Of a DNA stretch of 44,753 bases, positions 8,180-17,032 are shown one piece after another (within the stretch, counting starts at the first letter, position 1; each line of letters starts with the position of its first letter). The DNA is from Fibrobacterota bacterium (lineage in GTDB: Bacteria; Fibrobacterota; Fibrobacteria; UBA11236). A program made the translations under genes and the position numbers. The notes under the pieces are model-generated. The model was given only the letters and a program-made list of their open reading frames with translations, made no database searches and had not been told where the DNA came from. Location: assembly GCA_028287505.1 (NCBI GenBank), contig JAQBPN010000126.1:1-44753 (forward strand), written 5' to 3'.

Positions 8180-9421
8180 TTACTTTACTCCGGAAAGCTT
8201 GGCTACCGCCTCGACGTGGGCGGTTTGCGGATAGAAGTCGAACAGCCGCAGATCGTCCAGGATGAATCCTCCGGCCAACAGGGTTTTCAGATCGCGCGCC
8301 AGGGTCACGGGATTGCAGGAGACGTAGATCAGCTTGGCCGGTTTCTTGGCGATCAGGAAATCCTTTACGGTCTTGTCCAACCCGTCGCGCGGGGGATCGA
8401 CTACTACCGCGTCCGGCCGGCATTCCGAAAGATGGCCTCTTTCCTCCGGAAGCAGATCCTCCAGGCGGCCGCGCAGGAAGGTATGGGCATCTCCTATGTT
8501 ACGGAGGGCGTACTCCAGGGAGATGGGGTTCTCTTCCACGGCCAGCACGTTGGTGAACCGGTCCTTGAGGAACGCGCCGAAGAGGCCCACGCCGCAATAC
8601 AGATCCAGGGCCTGGTTCCCGGACAATCCATCCAGGGCGAAGGGGATGAGCCGTTCCACCATCTCCAGATTGCTTTGGAAGAAGCAGCGCAGATCGAAGC
8701 GGATGCTCTTGCCCAGGATTTCCACGTCAATCTCCCCGCCGGTGTCCTCCACGCGGGGGCCGAGGTATTCCGGGATGGGACGGGCCGCGCCCGGCTGGGA
8801 ACTGGAAAGTATCAGACCGGGACCGGTGGCGCCGGGTTCGTCGCTGATCAGGAAATCGCCATCGCCGTTCTGGAGAGGGTGCGTCCAGGCGGTATGCCTG
8901 CCCGCGCGGCGGCCTTCCGCCGCCTGGCCGGGAAGCCCGGGCCTGGCCAGCAAGGTGTCGAAGGCGGTTCCGGCCACCGGGCAGGTGGAAATGGGCACCA
9001 CCGCGTGGCTGGTGCGGGCCAGGAACCCGGCTTCCCCGGAAGGGCCGCGGTGGATCTGGATCCGGTTACGGTAACGCCAAGGTTTCCCCGGCTCTATGGC
9101 GAGGCCCGGAAAGGAGAACCCGCCGGTGCGGCGCAGGGCGTCTTCCACCATGGACACCTTCTGGAGGAGCTGGGCGGGATAACCGATGTGCTGCCAATCG
9201 CAGCCGCCGCATTTTCCGAAGACGGAACAGGGCGGCTGGACGCGATCCGGGGACGGTTCCAGGATTTCCACCGCCACCGCTTTGGCGAAATCCTTTTTCG
9301 ATTCCGTGACGCGGACAAGCACCTTTTCCCCGGGCAAGGTCATGGGCACGAAGTACACCTTGCCCTCATGGCGGGCCAGGCCGTCTCCGCCGGGGACCAG
9401 TTTCTCGATGATCAATTCCAT
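8180..9421 (-). CDS. rlmD: 23S rRNA (uracil-5-)-methyltransferase, RlmD/TrmA family
   Basis: A 413-residue SAM-dependent RNA methyltransferase forming 5-methyluridine. A TRAM RNA-binding domain occupies about residues 1-55. The four iron-sulfur cysteines are present: C65, C71 and C74 (CSVFGKCGGCDWQH) and C147. The SAM-binding loop is DLYCGVGLFG (273-282), the DPPRDGL motif is at 342-348 and the catalytic cysteine is C369 in YVSCNP; HVE follows near the C-terminus. The presence of the iron-sulfur motif matches RlmD (U1939 in E. coli), but RlmC and RlmCD enzymes share it, so the exact target is not certain. Start ATG at 9421. It stands alone between two intergenic gaps. Confidence 0.95.
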   Translation of the reverse strand: MELIIEKLVPGGDGLARHEGKVYFVPMTLPGEKVLVRVTESKKDFAKAVAVEILEPSPDRVQPPCSVFGKCGGCDWQHIGYPAQLLQKVSMVEDALRRTGGFSFPGLAIEPGKPWRYRNRIQIHRGPSGEAGFLARTSHAVVPISTCPVAGTAFDTLLARPGLPGQAAEGRRAGRHTAWTHPLQNGDGDFLISDEPGATGPGLILSSSQPGAARPIPEYLGPRVEDTGGEIDVEILGKSIRFDLRCFFQSNLEMVERLIPFALDGLSGNQALDLYCGVGLFGAFLKDRFTNVLAVEENPISLEYALRNIGDAHTFLRGRLEDLLPEERGHLSECRPDAVVVDPPRDGLDKTVKDFLIAKKPAKLIYVSCNPVTLARDLKTLLAGGFILDDLRLFDFYPQTAHVEAVAKLSGVK

Positions 9422-9548
9422 GGATTCAGGCCCGGGCTTGGGGGGATTTATGCATAGCGACTAACAAAGTATTCAATCCGGAGCGTAATCCCTAAAGAAG
9501 CGGCCCGATAGTTACATTCCCTGCACCCACACTCCTCCGGAGGCATTC

Positions 9549-10565
9549 ATGCCCGGTTTTCCCTGGTCGATCGCCCGCGCCCATTCCCCTCTTTCCCGGT
9601 TGGCCGTCCCCGCCTTCATAGTCCGGTGCGTCCTGTGCGCGCTGAGCGGCCCGGCCTCCGCCGCGGATTCCCTGGCCCTCGATCCCGCCAAGGACAGCGC
9701 CATGGCCCGGCTTTACGCGGAGGAAAAGCAACTGGAGTACCGCAGCGGGGAAATCAAACTCAAGGATGGACTGGCGGTCATCCGGCTCCCGGACGGTTAT
9801 CGCTACCTCGATGAGGCCCAGACGGACAAAGTGCTTTCGGAAATGTGGGGCAACCCCAAAGGCAGCCTCACCCTGGGCATGATCCTGGCGCCCGGCATGA
9901 CTCCCCTGATGGACGATTCCTGGGCCGTCATCATCGAATACGATGACGATGGATATGTGAAGGACGACGAGGCGGAAAAGATCGACTACGACGATTTGCT
10001 GAAGGACATGCAGAAGTCATCGCAGGAAAACAACAAGGAGCGGGAGAAGCAGGGATACGCGCCCATCCATATCATCGGATGGGCGGAAAAGCCGCATTAC
10101 GACAAGGCCGCCCACAAACTGCATTGGGCCAAGGAATTACGCTTCGGGGAGTCCCGGGAGAACACGCTCAACTACAATATCCGCATCCTGGGCCGCAAGG
10201 GCGTGCTGGTGCTCAACGCGGTATCGGGAATGTCTTCCTTCGCGGCGGTGAAGGACGGCATGAAGCCCATCCTGGACGCGGTGGACTTCCAGGAAGGCCA
10301 CCGCTATTCGGAGTTCGATCCCAAGCTGGACAAGGTGGCCAAATACGGCATCGGCGGACTGGTGGCGGGAGGCATCCTGGCCAAGGTGGGATTCTTCAAG
10401 TTGCTGTTCGTCGGGATCCTGGCCTTGAAGAAATTCCTTCTCATCGGCCTGCTCGCCGTGGTTGCCTTCGTGCGCAGGTTCTTCCGGGGACCGGCCGAGC
10501 AGAAGGAAATCAAGGACGTAGTGAAGGAAATGCCCCAAGACCGGAAGGACGTTCCCAAAGAGTAG
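9549..10565 (+). CDS. DUF2167 family membrane protein
   Basis: A 338-residue protein with a signal peptide (hydrophobic stretch ending ASAADS, about residue 40) and hydrophobic C-terminal segments (about residues 270-312). The body matches the DUF2167 pattern: IRLPDGYRYLD, then VLSEMWGNP, LGMILAPG, the acidic stretch IEYDDDGYVKDDEAEKIDYDDLL, IIGWAEKPHYD with LHWAKEL, and LNYNIRILGRKGVLVLN. Function of the family is not established; members are predicted periplasmic domains tethered to the inner membrane. Start ATG has GGAGG 5 bases upstream. It is divergent from rlmD and appears to be a single-gene unit. Confidence 0.88.
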   Translation: MPGFPWSIARAHSPLSRLAVPAFIVRCVLCALSGPASAADSLALDPAKDSAMARLYAEEKQLEYRSGEIKLKDGLAVIRLPDGYRYLDEAQTDKVLSEMWGNPKGSLTLGMILAPGMTPLMDDSWAVIIEYDDDGYVKDDEAEKIDYDDLLKDMQKSSQENNKEREKQGYAPIHIIGWAEKPHYDKAAHKLHWAKELRFGESRENTLNYNIRILGRKGVLVLNAVSGMSSFAAVKDGMKPILDAVDFQEGHRYSEFDPKLDKVAKYGIGGLVAGGILAKVGFFKLLFVGILALKKFLLIGLLAVVAFVRRFFRGPAEQKEIKDVVKEMPQDRKDVPKE

Positions 10566-10593
10566 TCCGGCCGCGGATCAAACCGTCGGGACA

Positions 10594-10809
10594 CTAGACC
10601 GAAGGATGCCAGGCGGGGTCTTCCGGGAGCGCCGGATTCGCGGCCCGCTGCTCCAGGTAGAAGCGGCATTCGCGGCATTTCTTTTCGATGCGCTGGGAGG
10701 CGAACCACTCGTAGCAAGGGGTGCTGAAGCCCTTTCGATAACGCGTCTGTTTGTACACGCAGTAGGCGCAATCCTGGCCGCACATGATGTCCCAGCATAA
10801 AAGGGCCAT
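10594..10809 (-). CDS. Small cysteine-rich protein, possible zinc or iron-sulfur binding
   Basis: A 71-residue ORF with eight cysteines arranged as CWDIMCGQDCAYC near the N-terminus, a single Cys in the middle, and KKCRECRFY further on. The paired CxxC-like spacing suggests a treble-clef or ribbon-type metal site. No signal peptide or membrane segment is visible. Start ATG 10809 has AGGA about 8 bases upstream. I do not recognise a family. The Cys pattern, intact frame and lack of any competing gene in the region support it being real, but its short length leaves doubt. It lies convergent to the DUF2167 gene. Confidence 0.6.
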   Translation of the reverse strand: MALLCWDIMCGQDCAYCVYKQTRYRKGFSTPCYEWFASQRIEKKCRECRFYLEQRAANPALPEDPAWHPSV

Positions 10810-10895
10810 TGATCTAATCCTGCCCCTGGTTGGATATTTCGAGAATCAGGGTGCCCTCCCTGTCGGTTCTGTCCTCCGGAAAAGCGTTCGCCAAT

Positions 10896-10924
10896 GATTG
10901 GCATGCCTTTGTGGCATGCCAATC
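10896..10924 (-). terminator. Strong hairpin after the TPR/periplasmic-binding gene
   Basis: A perfect 12-bp inverted repeat (GATTGGCATGCC / GGCATGCCAATC, loop TTTGT) lies 10 bases beyond the stop of the gene ending at 10935. There is no T tract after it on the minus strand, so it may act as a transcript-stabilising 3' hairpin or a weak terminator rather than a classical Rho-independent one. Confidence 0.55.
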
Positions 10925-10934
10925 AAAGGCTCAC

Positions 10935-12836
10935 TCACTCCGCTTCCGGACAGGTCTCCACTTCCTTGAAGCCCTTTTTTTCCACGCGATACAGAGCCGC
11001 GTTGGCGTTGGCGCCGTACTTTTCGTCGAAGGCGATGCGGCCCAGCACGCCGTTGAAGCTGCGGATGGCTTTGAGGCCAGGGATCAATTGATCCTCTCCG
11101 GGAGACGAAGCCATGCCTTGCAGGATGAAGCGGGCCGCGTCGTAGGCCAGGGCGGCGACCTTGTCCGGGGGGTGCTTCCACTTGGCCGAGTAGGCGCGTT
11201 GGAATGCCAGGTAGATGTCGGTTTTGGGATTTTCCTGGAAGTCCACGCTGAAGTAGGCGCCCTGGATGGCGGTGGTGCTGCTGCGGTGGAGCATGGTCTT
11301 GTCGTTCCATCCCGATGAACCCAGGAACTGGGCGCGCAATTTGTTGAAGGCGGCCTGGGAGGCCATCTTGTAGGCCTCCTCGCCGTTGGTGGCGGCCAGG
11401 AAAATGCCGTCGAGCGGCAACACGGAATCGGCGAGGGTCTTGGCGTACGCCTTGGGATCCGTATCGGGCGGGTTGCCTTCCATCTTCTGCTTTTCGAAAT
11501 AAATCTTGATGGCCTGCTTCCGGATTTCCTCGAACTGCGGGGCCAAATCGTTCGATTCCGGAGAGAAGTACTGTACGGAAACCACGTTGCCGCCTTTCCG
11601 CTCCACGGTCCTCTGGAAGGCTTCCGCCAATTGGTATCCGTATTCGCTTTCCGGCGCCACGATGGCGAAGTCCTTGAGCTTGAGGCAACCGGTGGCATAG
11701 GAGGCGATGCGCTGCCCCAGGGTCCCCGTGGTTACGTTGAGCTGGAAGATGCCGTCGCCCAGGGCGGCGATGCCGTGGGTGGTGGCGGTGGGCGTCACCA
11801 GCGGCACCTGGCTTTTGCGCGCGCTCAGGTCCACCGCGGCGGCGGCGCTCACGTCGCTCATGGCGGGTCCCACCACGGCGTCGATTTTTTCCTCGCGCAT
11901 GGCCTTGCGCAGGCGGTGGATGCCCACGATGAGATTGCCCTGATCGTCCAGGATGCGGGTCTCGATGCGTCCCGCGCCCCTGGCGTTGTTTTCATCCACG
12001 GCCAGCTGGGCGCCTTCCTTGAGGGCGCGGCCGATTTCCGCGAACTCGCCGGACATGGGGGCCATGAACAGGATGGTGCGGTTCTGCTGGGGCGCGTCGG
12101 CGGACTGCTTCAGCTTGTCTTTGATCCGGGAGGCGGCGTCGGTCTTGCCGTAGCGATCCATCCAATCCTGGAAAGTGGTGTGCGCGGCCTGGAACCGGCC
12201 TTCCCGCAGGTATTGATCGCCCACGCGTTCCATCCATCCGGCCCGCAGGGCGGGATCCTTGTCCAGCAGTTCCAGGGTGGCTTCCATGTCCTCCGTGGTC
12301 AGCCCGCCGCCGTCCACCAGGGCCCACAGGCCTTTGGTCGCATTGGTGTAGAGGGCGGCGTTGGTCGAAGTTACGGCGGCGGATGCGAATGCCTTGGCGG
12401 CTTCGGCGTTGCGACCCAGGCGCAGCGCGGCCTGGCCCTGGTAGTAGGCCATGCGGGGGAGATGGGGGGATGTCCCGAAATAGCGGCGGAAGCGCGTGAC
12501 GTTGGCCAGGGCCAGGTCGGCTTTTCCGTTCCGGAGGCAGAGGTCGGCGAGCATGACCATGGCCTCTTCGGCGGCGGCGGATTTGCCGTTCTGCTTGACC
12601 AGGCGGTTGAGCCTGTCTTCCGAGTCCTTGAGCTGGCCCGTCTGGTAGGAGGCTTTCGCCTTTTTCAGCGCGGCCGCGCCGGCCTTGTCGACGGGCGCGG
12701 ATCCCGGGTTGGCGGACGCGGCGCTGTTGGAGACGGCGGGAGCCGAGGAGGCCGCGCCGGATTTCGCGGAAGTCTCGGCGAAGACCGAGCAAGCGAGGCA
12801 GAGGGTAAAAACCCTCACGATGGATGTGCCCTTCAC
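10935..12836 (-). CDS. TPR plus type 1 periplasmic-binding domain protein (LpoA/LivJ-like)
   Basis: A 633-residue exported protein. Residues 1-21 are a signal peptide (VFTLCLACSVFAE), followed by an Ala/Ser-rich linker. Residues about 50-260 are TPR-like helical repeats (ALKKAKASYQTGQLKDSEDRL, LADLCLRNGKADLAL, AAKAFASAAV). Residues about 270-625 are a periplasmic-binding fold type 1 domain (ILFMAPMSGEFAEIGRALKEGAQLAVDE, VVGPAMSDVSAAAA, VPLVTPTAT, AIVAPESEYGYQLA, GIFLAATNGEEA). TPR plus this fold is the architecture of LpoA, the outer-membrane activator of peptidoglycan synthases, so a cell-wall regulatory role is possible; no ABC transporter genes are adjacent. Start is GTG 12836, with AAAGG about 9 bases upstream. 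Function remains inferred. Confidence 0.85.
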   Translation of the reverse strand: MKGTSIVRVFTLCLACSVFAETSAKSGAASSAPAVSNSAASANPGSAPVDKAGAAALKKAKASYQTGQLKDSEDRLNRLVKQNGKSAAAEEAMVMLADLCLRNGKADLALANVTRFRRYFGTSPHLPRMAYYQGQAALRLGRNAEAAKAFASAAVTSTNAALYTNATKGLWALVDGGGLTTEDMEATLELLDKDPALRAGWMERVGDQYLREGRFQAAHTTFQDWMDRYGKTDAASRIKDKLKQSADAPQQNRTILFMAPMSGEFAEIGRALKEGAQLAVDENNARGAGRIETRILDDQGNLIVGIHRLRKAMREEKIDAVVGPAMSDVSAAAAVDLSARKSQVPLVTPTATTHGIAALGDGIFQLNVTTGTLGQRIASYATGCLKLKDFAIVAPESEYGYQLAEAFQRTVERKGGNVVSVQYFSPESNDLAPQFEEIRKQAIKIYFEKQKMEGNPPDTDPKAYAKTLADSVLPLDGIFLAATNGEEAYKMASQAAFNKLRAQFLGSSGWNDKTMLHRSSTTAIQGAYFSVDFQENPKTDIYLAFQRAYSAKWKHPPDKVAALAYDAARFILQGMASSPGEDQLIPGLKAIRSFNGVLGRIAFDEKYGANANAALYRVEKKGFKEVETCPEAE

Positions 12837-12971
12837 GTGGGGAAACCTTTCGTCCTCGGCGGGGGGATACGCCGCCGCGTCCCGGTAAAATAGCTCAAGG
12901 ACGGGGAAAATACACGGGGAGAGGCTGGGGGGCAGTAGTGTAGTGTCTCTGGTGGGTCGCGGGGGTTGGTC

Positions 12972-13117
12972 CGTCGGGCGTACGGCATCGCCGCTTTCAG
13001 TTGCTACGCGCCTAGGCGTCGGGCGTCGGGCGTAAAATCCAGGACAAATACGCTGTGCTATTAGTGGCCTGGACTTTTTCTTTTCGCCCGACGCCCGACG
13101 CCCGACGCCCGACGACG
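12972..13117. repeat. Intergenic palindromic element, copy 1
   Basis: Left part: CGTCGGGCG at 12972, then GGCGTCGGGCGTCGGGCGTAAA at 13015-13036. Right part: four tandem CGCCCGA units from 13085. The right arm is the reverse complement of the left, so the region can fold into a long hairpin; an inner pair TCCAGG/CCTGGA sits near the centre. The element fills most of the 312-base gap between the receptor kinase (ending 13149) and the TPR protein (starting 12836), both on the minus strand. Same family as the elements near 21791 and 26794. No coding content. Confidence 0.85.
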
Positions 13118-13148
13118 GAGCTTCGCCCCAGGGAACTCTTCGGCAGTC

Positions 13149-15704
13149 TCAGGGGTTGGGGAAAGCCGCTTCCAATGCCGCATAAAGTCCCATGCAGTTC
13201 GGATAGCGTTCTTCGGGCGTTTTCGACATGGCCTTGCGCAGGGCTTCCCAGAAGGGCGCGCCCAGGGAGGGATTAGCGTCGGTGATGGGGATGAGTTCGT
13301 TCTTGAGGATGCGGTTGCACAGCTCCGGGATTTTCGTTCCGATGTAAGGCAATTTGTACGTGAAGAGCTGGTATATGACCACTGCCAGACCGTATTGATC
13401 CGAACCGGGGCCCACTTTGATGCCGCTCAATTGTTCCGGGGACATGTAGGACGGCGTGCCCACGGTCATGCCGGTCTGCGTGAGTCCCACGTCTTCCATC
13501 TTGGCGATGCCGAAATCGAGCAGCTTGATGGTGCCGCCGTTGTTGACCACCATCAGGTTGGAAGGCTTGAGATCCCGGTGGATGATCTTATGGCCGTGGG
13601 CGTAGTCCAGGGCGGAGCTGATCTGCTGCAGCCAATGGGCGATGGCCAAGGGGCGCGGAGGCTGGGGATTGCCGCGCATCCACTGGGACAGGGTGATGCC
13701 GTCCAGGAACTCCAGCACCATGTAGGAAACATCCCGGATGGTGCCGAAATCGTAGATGGTGTTGATGCAAGGATGGTTGAGGGAGCCCGCCGCCTTGGCC
13801 TCCAGCACGAAGCGCTCGGAGGCGCGATCGAAATGGGCGGCCGCGTTCTTGGTGATGGTCTTGATGGCCACCTTGCGGCCCATGTGGGTGTCGAATCCTT
13901 CGAACACGTCGCCGCCGGAACCGAAGCCCATCTTGCGCACGATGCGGTATTTGCCGACGCGGACCAGTCCGCCCTTTCCGTCCCGCTCGATATCGTCGCC
14001 GACCGTTCCCGTATGCACGGGCGCCGGGGCCGGGGCCTGGGGGGCGGGTCTGAGGGTGGGAGCGGTCAGGGGAGCGGGCCGCAAATCCAAGGTCGCATTC
14101 TGATCCTGGGGCAGGATGGGCGGATCGCGCGGATCGGTGAACCTGGGCTCCGCGGGCGGCATGGCGCCTCCGGCTCCCTGTCTTTCCTTGGGCGGCTGGG
14201 GCCTTGCCTTGGCCTGCTGTTGGGGAGGAATGGATTGGGGCTGGGCCTGGGACGGGGCTCTCGCCGGCGGCTGTTGGGCCATCTGACCCACCTGGGGAGT
14301 GCCGCGGAGCGGCGTTATGGACTGGCCGCCCGGGGCCCCAGCGGCGACCGGCCTGGCGACGGAAGGCACGGACACCAGGGCGGGATCGTATCCGGGAGAA
14401 GGAAGGATGGATGGGGACCGATACTTGCGGTTGGGCGCCAGCAGACGCGTGATCGCGAACGGGAAATACGCGGCGGCCACCATCAGGGGAGGCAGTTCCG
14501 GCGGGAGCCACAAGGAGGATTTCACGAATACGAAAAGCGCCACCACGGGATACAGCAGCCCGAGGACGGCCGCCAGGATGAAAGCGGCGGGGGCGCTGAA
14601 GTCCAGGATCAGGGCGAGGATGACGAGCCCGGAAAGGATGAGGCCGATGACGACGGGAAGGGCCGCGCCCCAGGCGGGCGCCGTCACCGTGGAGCCCTCC
14701 ATGAAATTGGCGGCCGCGGAGGCCTGGATTTCCGTAGGGGTGCGGAGGCCGGCCACGGTGTTGACGGTGGGCCTGCCGGGAGCGGCCGGATCCACGAACA
14801 CGATTTTGCCTTGGACTTCCATTCCGGAGACGCGTCCTTCCAGGAAACGCGATGCCGGAATGCGGGGGATGCCGCCCTGTCCATGGAAGCGCAAGGGGGT
14901 TTCCCCGTTGGCATCGATGGGGAGCACATGCGCGGCGTTGAAGAGCACGCCCACGCCTTCCACATACCCGATTTTGCCGACCGGCACGCCCAAAGCGCGG
15001 CGCGCGGCTTCGATTCCCAGTCCGGCCACCACTCCGCGGCCCAAACGGACGAAGGCGGGCACGGAGAATACCTGGTTCCCGGCCAAAGGCGCGGAGAAGC
15101 CGGTGCTGGTCGTCGGGGCGCCCGCTTCCCGGGCGCCCCGGGTGATCAGCGTGTCGGAGAGGTCCATGCCTTCGCCCATGGGCAGGCTCAGCCCCGGCTC
15201 CGGACCGTCCAGGAGGGGATACAGGGAACGCGCCAGGATGGGCGGATTGGATTGGCTTCCGTTCTCGGAAACCGTCCAGGGACGGAAACCGGAAAACGCA
15301 TGGGAGATCACGATTGCTCCGGCCGGCAGACCGTCCATGCCTTCCAGGGTTTCCAGTTTGCCGGAGTCGTCGTCGGACGCGGAGGATGGACCCAGGGCCA
15401 GTACCGCGGGTCCCCGTTCCAGGATGGCGGCCGACAGGCGCGCGACGGTCTGGGCGTCTAGGGCCTCTCCTCCCGGATCGGCGGAGACGATGATGGTGGT
15501 GGTGGACGGGAGAGGCTCGCCCTTGCTTTTCAGGAAGTAGCCGAAGAACCAGGGTTCGGCGAAACGCGCCGCGCCGGAGGCGATCAGCAGGGCAAGCAGA
15601 AATACCGAGACAAGGGTAGCCGGTATGTAACGGAACGGAGACGCAGGTTTCCTTGCAGACGCCGATACGCCCGCGGTCGGCGTTCCCACATTGTTGTTCC
15701 CCAT
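13149..15704 (-). CDS. CHASE2-like receptor serine/threonine protein kinase
   Basis: A protein of about 851 residues: one N-terminal transmembrane helix (TLVSVFLLALLIASG), an extracytoplasmic region that fits CHASE2 sensor domains (IIVSADPG...; later GKIVFVDPAAPG and the LRTPTEIQASAAANFMEG region), about three transmembrane helices (PVVIGLILSGLVILALIL, AFILAAVLGLLYPVVALFVF and a third), a Pro/Gln-rich linker, then a C-terminal kinase domain. The kinase has GFGSGGDVFEG (P-loop), VAIK, HRDLKPSN, DFG and SYMSPEQL, so it should be active. The ATG at 15704 is preferred; a TTG at 15728 extends it by 8 codons, and neither has a good ribosome binding site. It follows the sigma-54 activator gene closely on the same strand, so the two are probably co-transcribed. 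Confidence 0.88.
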   Translation of the reverse strand: MGNNNVGTPTAGVSASARKPASPFRYIPATLVSVFLLALLIASGAARFAEPWFFGYFLKSKGEPLPSTTTIIVSADPGGEALDAQTVARLSAAILERGPAVLALGPSSASDDDSGKLETLEGMDGLPAGAIVISHAFSGFRPWTVSENGSQSNPPILARSLYPLLDGPEPGLSLPMGEGMDLSDTLITRGAREAGAPTTSTGFSAPLAGNQVFSVPAFVRLGRGVVAGLGIEAARRALGVPVGKIGYVEGVGVLFNAAHVLPIDANGETPLRFHGQGGIPRIPASRFLEGRVSGMEVQGKIVFVDPAAPGRPTVNTVAGLRTPTEIQASAAANFMEGSTVTAPAWGAALPVVIGLILSGLVILALILDFSAPAAFILAAVLGLLYPVVALFVFVKSSLWLPPELPPLMVAAAYFPFAITRLLAPNRKYRSPSILPSPGYDPALVSVPSVARPVAAGAPGGQSITPLRGTPQVGQMAQQPPARAPSQAQPQSIPPQQQAKARPQPPKERQGAGGAMPPAEPRFTDPRDPPILPQDQNATLDLRPAPLTAPTLRPAPQAPAPAPVHTGTVGDDIERDGKGGLVRVGKYRIVRKMGFGSGGDVFEGFDTHMGRKVAIKTITKNAAAHFDRASERFVLEAKAAGSLNHPCINTIYDFGTIRDVSYMVLEFLDGITLSQWMRGNPQPPRPLAIAHWLQQISSALDYAHGHKIIHRDLKPSNLMVVNNGGTIKLLDFGIAKMEDVGLTQTGMTVGTPSYMSPEQLSGIKVGPGSDQYGLAVVIYQLFTYKLPYIGTKIPELCNRILKNELIPITDANPSLGAPFWEALRKAMSKTPEERYPNCMGLYAALEAAFPNP

Positions 15705-15747
15705 ATGGCACCAATAATATAGAGCCAAAAGGGGGTCAAGGGAAGGG

Positions 15748-16902
15748 CTAGGTCGGAATTGTGCGGCTCATTTTGGCCAAACGGTATTGCAAAGCGCGTC
15801 TGGAGATGCCCAGAAGGGCGGACGCGCGGGCCCGGTGGCGCCCGCAGACGTCCAGCGCATGCAATATTTCACCGTCGGAGAGGCGGGAGTTGCGGATCCG
15901 CGCGTAAATTCCGCGCCCTTCCGGGTCCGGGCTTTCCGCGGCCGCGCCAGGTAACATTTCCGATACGCCGGTTCGGATTTTCCCCGGGGCCCCGGTTACA
16001 TCCGGATTGCAAGTTGCTTTCGCGGGCGCGGATTCTCCCGCACCGGCTTCCACACCGGCGGATCCATCCGCCGCCTCGGCCCAACCCGCGCCCATTTCCC
16101 GGAGCACGCAATAGCGTTCCGCCAGGTTCCGCAGTTCACGGACGTTTCCGGGGAAAGGAAGCGATAGGAAGGCGGGAGGAAACTCCGTCCAGGCGATTTC
16201 CGCGGCCAGGGCGGGAAGGGATTCGGAAAGGAAATGCCGCATCAGGGGCGCAATATCCATGCGTCGCTCCCGGAGCGGGGGCAGCCGGATTTCCACCACG
16301 TCAAGCCGGTAGAACAGGTCTTCGCGGAAACGGCCTTCCCTCACCTCGCGCCGCAAATCCCGGTGGGTGGCGCAGACCAGCCGGAAATCCACCGGGTATT
16401 CGCGGCCGTCTCCCACCGGGCTCACGGTCTTTTCCTGCAAAGTCCGCAGGAGGCGGGTTTGCACTTCCAAAGGCATGTCGCCGATTTCGTCCAGGAAAAG
16501 GGTGCCTCCCTCCGCTTGCCGGAACCGTCCCGGACTGTCCGCGTAAGCTCCGGTAAAAGCGCCTTTGCGGTGGCCGAACAGTTCGCTTTCAATCAGGGTG
16601 TGGGGCAAGGCCGCGCAATTGACCGCTACGAAAGGCCCGCGCGCGCGACCGCTGCGGGCGTGGAGGAAATGGGCCACGACTTCCTTGCCGGAACCGCTTT
16701 CACCGCGCAGGAATACGGGGCATTCCCTGCGCGCGGCCGCTTCCGCGAACCGGAGGACGGCTTCCAGCGGGGAACCGGGCGCGAAGATGAGTCCCCCCGG
16801 GTGAGGTCTCATGGACGCTACCCCTGCGGCGGCGGGGCGGCGGCCCGGAAGCGCGGGGTCCGCGGCGGGCGCGGGGCCGGCGATGGGGGCGGAGGATTCC
16901 AT
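15748..16902 (-). CDS. Sigma-54-dependent transcriptional activator without receiver domain
   Basis: A 384-residue enhancer-binding protein that would remodel RNA polymerase-sigma-54 at -24/-12 promoters. The AAA+ domain has Walker A GESGSGKE (67-74), the sigma-54 contact loop GAFTGA intact (114-119) and Walker [12 protein letters not shown] (132-142). The C-terminus is a Fis-type helix-turn-helix (about 350-380: [27 protein letters not shown]). Only about 35 Pro/Ala-rich residues precede the AAA+ domain, so there is no receiver, GAF or PAS domain. Start ATG 16902 gives the listed length; an internal ATG at 16812 preceded by AGGGG is an alternative that would leave just the AAA+ and DNA-binding parts. 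Likely co-transcribed with the downstream receptor kinase. The flagellar promoter near 22168 is a possible target (inference). Confidence 0.92.
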   Translation of the reverse strand: MESSAPIAGPAPAADPALPGRRPAAAGVASMRPHPGGLIFAPGSPLEAVLRFAEAAARRECPVFLRGESGSGKEVVAHFLHARSGRARGPFVAVNCAALPHTLIESELFGHRKGAFTGAYADSPGRFRQAEGGTLFLDEIGDMPLEVQTRLLRTLQEKTVSPVGDGREYPVDFRLVCATHRDLRREVREGRFREDLFYRLDVVEIRLPPLRERRMDIAPLMRHFLSESLPALAAEIAWTEFPPAFLSLPFPGNVRELRNLAERYCVLREMGAGWAEAADGSAGVEAGAGESAPAKATCNPDVTGAPGKIRTGVSEMLPGAAAESPDPEGRGIYARIRNSRLSDGEILHALDVCGRHRARASALLGISRRALQYRLAKMSRTIPT

Positions 16903-17032
16903 GGCGGTGAAGATAGGCCCCCTTGACCCCGCCGGCTGTGATCCGGATCGCCCGCGGACCGTGGCGGATTTCCGGGTGGGAACTAGATTTCACTGTCGCG
17001 GGGGGATTTTCCCTCCCCGAGGGAAGGCTGTC

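Noticed and set aside
13055-13276. Short ORFs containing the peptide PDARRP, here and near 21764, 21721, 26674 and 26869
   Set aside because: They are translations of the CGCCCGA repeat arms and do not represent proteins.
13395-15461. A 688-codon open frame on the plus strand
   Set aside because: Antisense to the receptor kinase; composition is a Gly/Arg/His-rich shadow, while the kinase frame has complete catalytic motifs.
16811-17032. N-terminal extension of the DinB-like gene
   Set aside because: The extra 74 codons are Pro/Gly/Arg-rich, overlap the start region of the divergent sigma-54 activator and lack homology, while ATG 17033 has a good ribosome binding site.
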